DNA from: Siphonodentalium dalli
Taxonomy: Eukaryota; Mollusca; Scaphopoda; Gadilida; Siphonodentaliidae
Direction: 5' to 3'
DNA length: 64,000 nucleotides
NCBI GenBank assembly: GCA_032622095.1
Contig: CP136063.1
Coordinates: 64,929,897-64,993,896 of the forward strand
Part shown: one piece after another, positions 56,545 through 64,000 of the stretch
Layout of the letters: every line of letters starts with the position of its first letter
Numbering within the stretch: position 1 is the first letter of the stretch
Made by a program: the position numbers and the translations under genes
The notes under the pieces: model-generated
Seen by the model: the letters and a program-made list of their open reading frames with translations, nothing else
Told to the model about the DNA's origin: nothing
The model's database searches: none

Positions 56545-57032
56545 ACCATACGAGTTTCCAAATCCACCCGCTAGTTTCGTAATACATAAGGAGTTTCCAA
56601 AACCTACATGTAACGAGTACGCCAAATCACACATAGAGTTACAAAACCCAAAATAATCATATGAGTATCTCAATCTATACGACGGGCGCCCCAAATCCAA
56701 ATATTGTACCGAACCATCGAAGGGGTATCCCAATCCACCAAACGAGTTTCACAAACCACCCAGACTGATGTAGGCTTATGCAGGTAGTGCCCCAAACGAT
56801 ACTCAACAGTATCACAACCCACACGTATAGTCCCTCAATCCGAGCATCACAATGCACATAACCAGTGTCCAAAATCTACGAGTGTCTCAAACCACTGAAT
56901 GTGAACAAACCACAAAACTGGTTCCCCAAAACCACCGAACTGTAGTCACAAATCATCCAGCGGGTGACCCAAACCATAAAACTAGCATCACAAACCATTC
57001 AATAAGTTCTATATCCACCCAACTGGACATGG
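56545..57032. repeat. Partial third copy of the zinc-finger locus 3' region (SINE-free)
   Basis: Aligns with 27236-28050 but lacks the SINE; the single GACGGGCGCCCC at about 56683-56694 is the pre-insertion target. It stops at AACTGGACATG, where an unrelated MITE fragment joins. Confidence 0.8.
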
Positions 57033-57183
57033 GTTTTGTATTTTTGCATTCCGGTAAATTTGCCATCCGTAACACTACTTCGTACTCAACAGACTTTTAA
57101 ATAATGAAAAAAATTGTTACCTTATTCTACGACTCAGATACTATAGAAACCACCAACAACATCTGAGTACAGTATCCCTTTAA
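57033..57183 (+). mobile_element. Right-end fragment of the AGGGGTACTGTAC MITE
   Basis: Matches 14520-14669 (TTTTGCATTCCGGTAAATTT, CATCCGTAACACTACTTCGT, then TACAGTATCCCTTTAA). Only the right end is present; the join replaces the G-rich arrays and the 37-bp minisatellite found at the other loci. Confidence 0.8.
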
Positions 57184-58014
57184 TCAAAACATGGTTCGAT
57201 ATATTTTACGAAAAAGGTTCCATCTGATAGAAGATGGATAACTCTAAAATCGAGTGGTTATTACCATTAGATTTTAGAGTTATCCATCTTCATCCGCAAT
57301 TTGTTCGTTTGACCACGCTTTACTGGGCCACATCTCGAGAAATTAACAAACTTCAAAAATCGATATCTCAATACTCTGAGCTTTGGTGGATGCTTTTCTC
57401 GACTCGAATAAAATATGTTTTATCCCGAAGCCAAAGAAATAGTAATTTATGAGTGTCTGATCGGATTGTCCGTACATTTGGCCTCAGTGAATATAACTCA
57501 GCACTTTGCGTCTTTAGTTGTCAGGGATGAGGAAATCATATTCAATATTGGTATGATGTGAAAAATTTACATGTATTTGTAATGTATTTGCTGTATAAAA
57601 TTGTAGAAACCAATCTTTTGCATTTGTAATCACATACGTTGGAATTTGTAAAGTATTTTCAATTAATTTTTCGTTACTGGTTACTTTCGATTACATCTTG
57701 CCGAAACATTCTATTTTTTTTAAAGATATACCGGTAACATTTCTTACAATATTATCTATTTGAGTGGACCAATGAAAAATGGGCATAAGTTGCAGCGTAC
57801 ACACTGTATATCTTTAAATATAATAACTAGTATTATTTACTTACATATATGATAAGTATAAATATGTTTAAATATATAAATATTGATTTCTGGTGAGAAA
57901 TTGTTCGATATATATAGCATGTTATACGTTAGCTGACATGCTGACAAAGATATCTTATCACACCATCAGCAGCCATGTTATTTCTAACAAGTCAAATACG
58001 ACGACGCGACAAAC
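57184..58014. other. 3' flank of zinc-finger 4
   Basis: Homologous to 29790-30590 and 38330-39130, more diverged. A perfect 21-bp inverted repeat lies at 57230-57291. The ORF here (57234-57452) ends earlier than its counterparts, supporting a noncoding status. Confidence 0.6.
57230..57291. repeat. Perfect 21-bp-arm hairpin
   Basis: The arm at 57230-57250 (GAAGATGGATAACTCTAAAA and one more base) is exactly complemented at 57271-57291, with a 20-nt loop. The two counterpart copies (near 29817 and 38356) have mismatched arms. Confidence 0.85.
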
Positions 58015-58214
58015 CGCTTGCTGCACTCGCCGCAGCTTTGAGTTATATCACCAGTGAAGTATATCCTGCCGCGGTCCGTTAGGTCATAACATATGCTACC
58101 ATGATGTTCCAATCACAAGCGAAGAATCTAAGAATGGTGTCTTTTCGTGTGTTCATTTAAATCGGATGAAGAGCCAAATTTTGTCACAACTTTTGCTTGT
58201 CACAGACGTCGCAG
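58015..58214 (-). pseudogene. Decayed C-terminal fingers of zinc-finger 4
   Basis: The shifted frame reads EKPYNCDVCDKQKL and then a stop. After a small insertion the finger end (SSSDLNEHTKRHH) is still visible. It corresponds to the intact out-of-frame finger of genes 2 and 3. Confidence 0.75.
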
Positions 58215-59456
58215 TTATAAGGTTTCTCCCCGGTGTCGTCTCTCGCCCGTGTGAACTCTCCGGGTGTGGTCAGTTAGCACACTCGAAGAAACAAATCGCT
58301 TGTCACACACGTTGCAGCTATAAGGTTTCTCCCCGGTGTGATTTCTCCTGGTGTGGTCAGTTAGCTCACTCGAAGAAACGAATCTCTTGTCACATTCAGA
58401 GCATTTATGAGGTTTCTCGCCCGTGTGAAACCTCCGGATGTGGTCATTCAGGGCACTGGAGGTTGTACATGATTTACTGCATTGCTGACATTTATATGGT
58501 TTGACTCCACTATGTGTTCTTAGGTGTTCAGTTAGCTGACTCTGCTGAGCGAATCCTTTACAACAAATATCACACGTGAACGGCGTCTCTCCTGTATGGG
58601 TTCTTATGTGTGATTTTAGAGTACTACTTTGGATGAATCCTTTCTCACAAATATCACATTTAAATGGGCGATCTCCCTTATGGATCCTCTTGTGCACCAG
58701 CAGTCCGCTAGATTGGGTAAATGACTTGTCACACTCTGTGCACTGATAGGATCGAATCCCTGAATGGATCCTCATGTGATATGTTAGAACGTTCTGTGAT
58801 CGGAATCTCTTCCCACAAATATCACACTTAAGCGGCGTCTCTCCCGTGTGTATCATCACGTGTGTTGTCAATTCACGCCGCTCATGGAATCCCTTTTGGC
58901 AAATATCACATTTCATTGGGAAATTTCCCGTATGTGTCCTTTTGTGTCGACTCAGATGAGTAGCCGTAGTGTAAGACTTTCCACAGTCTGCACATTCGTA
59001 CGGTCTCATACCCGTATGGATTTTCATGTGTCTCTTCAAATTAGCAGCGGTGGTCAAACATTTGTTACATTCAGTACAACTATGACTGGGGCGTTGTTCC
59101 GCACTTTCGTGTATCCGTTTATGGCTGTTCCTGCCGCTCTGATTACCGAAGGTTTTTCCGCACACGTCACACGCAAAAGGCTTCTCTCCTGTGTGGATCC
59201 GCATGTGTGCTTTCAGTTTAGATGACTCCGCGAATCCTTTAAGACAGACATCACACTGGTGTGGTTTCTCTCCCGAGTGAATCATCAAATGTGATTTAAG
59301 CTTACTGGCCTGTGTGAACATCTTAAGACAGACATAACACTGGTGTGGTTTCTCTCCCGAGTGAATCATCAAATGTGATTTAAGCGTACTGGCCTGTGTG
59401 AACACCTTAAGACATATATCACACTGGTGTCGCCTTGCTCGGGTTTGGACGGACAT
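58215..59456 (-). CDS. C2H2 zinc-finger protein 4 (14 fingers)
   Basis: 413 aa from the conserved MSVQTR ATG at 59456; the frame reaches 59510 only by a GTG. Fourteen intact C2H2 fingers. Compared with genes 2 and 3 it has one more finger at the N-terminus (HQCDICLKVF, HQCYVCLKMF and HQCDVCLKGF in succession, an 84-bp duplication) and two fewer than gene 3 at the C-terminus. Fingers 7 and 8 (MKCDICQKGF, LKCDICGKRF) have diverged helices, so specificity probably differs. Linkers are TGEKP/TGETP. No effector domain. It ends TGERRHRGETL after the same frameshifted linker. Probably a nuclear DNA-binding protein. Confidence 0.88.
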   Translation of the reverse strand: MSVQTRARRHQCDICLKVFTQASTLKSHLMIHSGEKPHQCYVCLKMFTQASKLKSHLMIHSGEKPHQCDVCLKGFAESSKLKAHMRIHTGEKPFACDVCGKTFGNQSGRNSHKRIHESAEQRPSHSCTECNKCLTTAANLKRHMKIHTGMRPYECADCGKSYTTATHLSRHKRTHTGNFPMKCDICQKGFHERRELTTHVMIHTGETPLKCDICGKRFRSQNVLTYHMRIHSGIRSYQCTECDKSFTQSSGLLVHKRIHKGDRPFKCDICEKGFIQSSTLKSHIRTHTGETPFTCDICCKGFAQQSQLTEHLRTHSGVKPYKCQQCSKSCTTSSALNDHIRRFHTGEKPHKCSECDKRFVSSSELTDHTRRNHTGEKPYSCNVCDKRFVSSSVLTDHTRRVHTGERRHRGETL

Positions 59457-59859
59457 CGTGTGTAATTTTAGTACAATAATGATCCCTGTATGCCACACTG
59501 TGGCCGCCACTCATACAGGTTATATAGCTTTAACGTCAACTTCCCAAAAAAACGCACCACAAGCTATTATACTTTGAACAACAAAGAAACCCTTTAGTAA
59601 TATATCCATACAGGTGCCGTTAGTCGAAACTCAGTCAGCTTTTTTTTGTCGTCTGCAGCTTACTAATAACGAATAATCGAAGTGTTGTCCTTCCCTTCGC
59701 TCACTGCAGTTGTGTGGTACTTATGTGTATTTTCTCGAGATAATTTGGCGAATACATCAGCAATGCAATTGGCCCATTAACCACCCATAGGACAGCCTGA
59801 TCACGAGATGTGTTCGGGTATCTGAAACAAAAGAAAACTACAGATGACTACATTGTGCT
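59457..59859 (-). other. Conserved 5' flank of zinc-finger 4
   Basis: Aligns with the other three upstream flanks up to GAAAACTACAGATGACTACA, where the satellite array begins. The promoter is probably within, not resolvable. Confidence 0.5.
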
Positions 59860-62700
59860 ATATATAGGCCCACGAGCAGCATATGTCACCAACAACCCAC
59901 CCCATTGTATCGAGAAAGATAACATAATAATAGGCACACGAGCAGCATATGTCACTAACAACCCACCCCATTGTACCGAGAAAGATAACATAATAATAAA
60001 CATATGTCACCAACAACCCACCCCATTGTATCGAGAAAGATAACATAATAATAGGCCCACGAGCAGCATGTCACTAACAACCCACCCCATTGTACCGAGA
60101 AAGATAACATAATAATAAACATATGTCACCAACAACCCACCCCATTGTATCGAGAAAGATAACATAATAATAGGCCCACGAGCAGCATGTCACTAACAAC
60201 CCACCCCATTGTACCGAGAAAGATAACATAATAATAAACATATGTCACCAACAACCCACCCCATTGTATCGAGAAAGATAACATAATAATAGGCCCACGA
60301 GCAGCATGTCACTAACAACCCACCTCACTGTACCGAGAAAGATAACATAATAATAAACATATATCACCAACAACCCACCCCATTGTACCGAGAAAGATAG
60401 CATAATAATAAACATCGCTAACAACCCACCCCATTGTACAGAGAAAGATAACATAATAATATGCCCACGAGCAGCATATGTCACTAACAACCCGCCCATT
60501 GTAACGAGAAAGATAACATAATAATAAACAGCGCTAACAACCCACACCATTGTACCGCGAAAGATAACATAATAATAGGCCCACGAGCAGCATATGTCAC
60601 CAACAACCCGCCCCATTGTAACGAGAAAGATAACATAATAATAAACGGCGCAAAAAACCCACACCATTGTGCCGCGAAAGATAACATAATAATAGGCTCA
60701 CGAGCAGCATATGTCACTAACAACCCACCCCATTGTACCGAGAAATATAACATAATAATAAACAGCGCTAACAAACCACACCATTGTACCGCGAAAGATA
60801 ACATAATAATAGGCCCACGAGCAGCATATGTCACTAACAACCCGCCCCATTGTAACGAGAAAGATAACATAATAATAAACAGCACTAACAACCCACACCA
60901 TTGTACCGCGAAAGATAACATAATAATAAACATATGTCACCAACAACCCACCCCATTGTATCGAGAAAGATAACATAATAATAGGCCCACGAGCAGCATG
61001 TCACTAACAACCCACCCACTGTACCGAGAAAGATAACATAATAATAATAAACAGCGCTAACAACCCACTCCATTGTACCGCGAAAGATAACATAATAATA
61101 AACATATGTCACTAACAACCCACCACATTGTACCGAGAAATATAACATAATAATAAACAGCGCTAACAACCCACCCCATTGTAACGAGAAAGATAACATA
61201 ATAATAAACAGCGCTAACAACCCACACCATTGTACCGCGAAAGATAACATAATAATAAACAGCGCTAACAACCCACCCCATTGTACCGAGAAAGATAACA
61301 TAATAATAAATAGCGCTAACAACCCACCCCATTGTACCGAGAAAGATAACATAATAATAAACAGCGTTAACAACCCACCCCATTATACAGAGAAAGATAA
61401 CATAATAATAGGCCCACGAGCAGCATATGTCACTAACAACTCACCCCATTGTACCGAGAAAGATAACATAATAATAGGCACACGAGCAGCATGTGTCACT
61501 AACAACCCACCTCATTGTACCGAGAAAGATAGCATAATAATAAACAGCGCTAACAACCCACCCCATTGTACAGAGAAAGATAACATAATAATAGGCCCAC
61601 GAGCAGCATGTCACTAACAACCCACCCACTGTACCGAGAAAGATAACATAATAATAATAAACAGCGCTAACAACCCACACCATTGTACCGCGAAAGATAA
61701 CATAATAATAAACATATGTCACTAACAACCCACCACATTGTACCGAGAAATATAACATAATAATAAACAGCGCTAACAACCCACCCCATTGTAACGAGAA
61801 AGATAATATAATAATAAACAGCGCTAACAACCCACACCATTTTACCGCGAAAGATAACATAATAATAAACAGCGCTAACAACCCACCCCATTGTACCGAG
61901 AAAGATAACATAATAATAAATAGCGCTAACAACCCACCCCATTGTACCGAGAAAGATAACATAATAATAAACAGCGTTAACAACCCACCCCATTATACAG
62001 AGAAAGATAACATAATAATAGGCCCACGAGCAGCATATGTCACTAACAACTCACCCCATTGTACCGAGAAAGATAACATAATAATAGGCCCACGAGCAGC
62101 ATGTGTCACTAACAACCCACCTCATTGTACCGAGAAAGATAACATAATAATAAACACCAATAACAACACACCCCATTGTACCGAGAGAGATAACATAATA
62201 ATAAACAGCGCTAACAACCCACCCCATTATACAGAGAAAGATAACATAATAATAGGCCCACGAGCAGCATATGTCACTAACAACTCACCCCATTGTACCG
62301 AGAAAGATAACATAATAATAGGCCCACGAGCAGCATGTGTCACTAACAACCCACCTCATTGTACCGAGAAAGATAACATAATAATAAACACCAATAACAA
62401 CACACCCCATTGTACCGAGAGAGATAACATAATAATAAACAGCACTAACAACCCACCCCATTGTACCGAGAGAGATAACATAATAATAAACAGCACTAAC
62501 AACCCACCCCATTGTACCGAGAAAGATAACATAATAATAAACAACACTAACAACCCACCCGATTGTACCGAGAAAGATAACATAATAATAGGCACACGAG
62601 CAGCATATGTCACCAACAACCCGCCCCATTGTTCCGAGAAAGATAACATGACAATAATAAACAGCGCTAACAACCCACCCCATTGTACCGAGAACAAAAC
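59860..62700 (+). repeat. Satellite array of about 50 units amplified from the zinc-finger 5' flank
   Basis: Units of about 50-70 bp built on ACAACCCACCCCATTGTACC, then GAGAAAGATAACATAATAAT, alternating with two tails: GGCCCACGAGCAGCATATGT and AACAGCGCTAAC. I count about 50 copies. Blocks about 61001-61440 and 61611-62050 are near-identical with a 610-bp offset, and part of this is repeated again about 240 bp on. Zinc-finger 2 and 3 flanks contain only a single unit. The array ends at 62694 with ACAAAACTACAGATGAC, repeating the sequence that precedes it. Long minus-strand ORFs (up to 180 codons) are repeat translations. Confidence 0.95.
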
Positions 62701-62943
62701 TACAGATGACCACATATGCATCAGTTTGCTCATTTCTGCGCATTTCCTCTGAAATCCGAATGGAATTGCATTACAAAAACCGCGATTAACGATAAATATG
62801 AACAGAAATGGACAGAAAGAACAAATGGTGACACTTCATTTGCGCGGTTTCGAGAAATTCAACCAAACCCTACTATGTGTCACCTGTGGAAAGCATGTCG
62901 TAATAGTCAGGTCTGTAAAAGGTTTGACCTAGAAGAAATTTGA
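62701..62943. other. Short unassigned stretch after the satellite
   Basis: A 75-aa ORF (62716-62943) has no recognisable domain or paralog in the window. Confidence 0.4.
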
Positions 62944-64000
62944 ACTAAGTTGGTTTGTATACCATTTTGAAGAGGAATATATCCTCTATAACATATCCAA
63001 AATCGGCTAAAACCAACCTTGAGCATTTTTGTAATTAAAGATGGCGTCCAAGATGGCTGCCATTTCCGTTAAGTTAGTTTGATGCAATTATAGTGAGAAA
63101 ATCTTGTCATATATATACACATGTATATATATTTGTAAAGCTAAGACACAACGCCACCTTTCTGTGCCAAAATTGGAATTCCCCGTCCAAGATGGCGACC
63201 GGAATTAAAATATTTTACGTTTTTTACTAGTATTTTTAAGATAAGTTTCTGCTGTTTTGAACTGGTTGAGAATTGTGACTTTGTTTTGTATTTGGCATGT
63301 TAAATGACCTTTGAAGCAATGAAATATGCCATCCATGGGGTCCCAACCCGTTCCGATCATTCAAAAATTCGATTTTTACAGAACGCGGTATAACATATCA
63401 CAAAATATCACCATTGGGATTCTAGTCATATTTCATCACGAAATAGGAAGAACTGCGCAATGTAAATGATGCTTTCTATTTTTATGGATATTCCAACTCA
63501 AATTTACAAAAATTGTCACTTTGGCTCAAAATGGCTGCCAAAATGGCAACCGATATATGAAAAATGTTAAATATTGCCCCAGCGTACTATGCAACTAATT
63601 ACAAGTTGTGGTTTACACACACAATTGACGATTCTGTCTTATAAGTATTTCATACTAACATTTCTGATTCATATTGGTTAATTGTTACTATTTTAACCAC
63701 TGAAATCACAATAATTAATCGAATTTTTATGTCACAAACTTGACATCAAAATCGGCAAAAATTCACTATTCAGGTTTGAACCATTTTTTAAAAGTAAAAT
63801 GGAACTATCTTTGGTATCAACTGCGTTTATTGTTTTGATATGTGCTAACTGTGTCACACTGATGTATTTTAGACAATATTGCTGAAGATGGCTTGCAAAA
63901 TGGCAACCAAATTTGGTAAAATGTTGACTTGTCACATATATTCCGAACATTATTCACTGTTGTCCAGAAAAGGTAGCAGATTGTGACTCACTTGGTGATT
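62944..64000. repeat. Dispersed noncoding repeat with AAGATGGCTGCC motifs
   Basis: Shares ACTAAGTTGGTTTGTAT with 47704 and repeated AAAATGGCTGCCAAAATGGC and AAGATGGCGACC motifs with 55680-56450. No gene found; it continues past the window end. Confidence 0.55.

Noticed and set aside
60245-62743. Long minus-strand ORFs (up to 180 codons) rich in YYYVIFLGTMGWVVS, resembling multi-span membrane proteins
   Set aside because: They are translations of the flank-derived satellite; several frames are open at once and lengths simply follow the unit pattern.

Overview
The window is eukaryotic, AT-rich and overwhelmingly repetitive, and looks like a marine mollusc, most likely a bivalve. The basis is tandem families built on TGACCTTGACCTT and CAGGGCCATAACTC motifs, short non-autonomous DNA transposons, tRNA-derived SINEs, decayed non-LTR retrotransposons and intronless C2H2 zinc-finger genes. 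The species cannot be named from the sequence alone. There are no bacterial-type operons, rRNA genes or CRISPR arrays.

The only convincing intact protein genes are four paralogous poly-C2H2 zinc-finger genes, all on the minus strand: 10216-11538, 30766-32025, 39305-40738 and 58215-59456. They carry 15 (two broken), 14, 16 and 14 fingers and no recognisable KRAB, ZAD, BTB or SCAN domain. Genes 2 and 3 lie in a head-to-tail segmental duplication (25874-32871 and 32872-41585) with a base-precise junction. Genes 1 and 4 sit in more diverged copies of the same locus. All four share an ancestral 16-nt linker duplication that pushes a further C-terminal finger out of frame.

Layout: 1-5000, satellite and tandem families plus a TIR element; 5128-8384, a 1.2-kb interspersed repeat and AT-rich sequence; 8385-9707, two hairpin-bearing MITEs; 9708-14850, the zinc-finger 1 locus and its 5' flank; 14850-25550, a mobile-element block with foldbacks, a hAT-like MITE, an RTE-like tail, two TTAA MITEs, a non-LTR fragment, a SINE fragment and satellite; 25874-41585, the tandem zinc-finger 2/3 duplication; 41586-47640, flank homologous to zinc-finger 1 and split by two insertions; 47845-48133, a 58-bp tandem array; 50330-55300, a non-LTR retrotransposon relic cut by two later insertions; 56545-59880, the zinc-finger 4 locus; 59860-62700, a satellite of about 50 units grown from a unit that is single-copy in the flanks of zinc-finger 2 and 3; 62940-64000, dispersed noncoding repeat.

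Because the paralogous loci align, several insertions can be read against an empty site inside the same window: a piggyBac-like TTAA MITE, a tRNA-SINE, an element with an 8-bp target duplication, and a 2.1-kb insertion. The main interest is this combination of a young zinc-finger gene cluster, finger-array expansion, flank-derived satellite growth and a MITE family built from 69-bp near-perfect hairpins.
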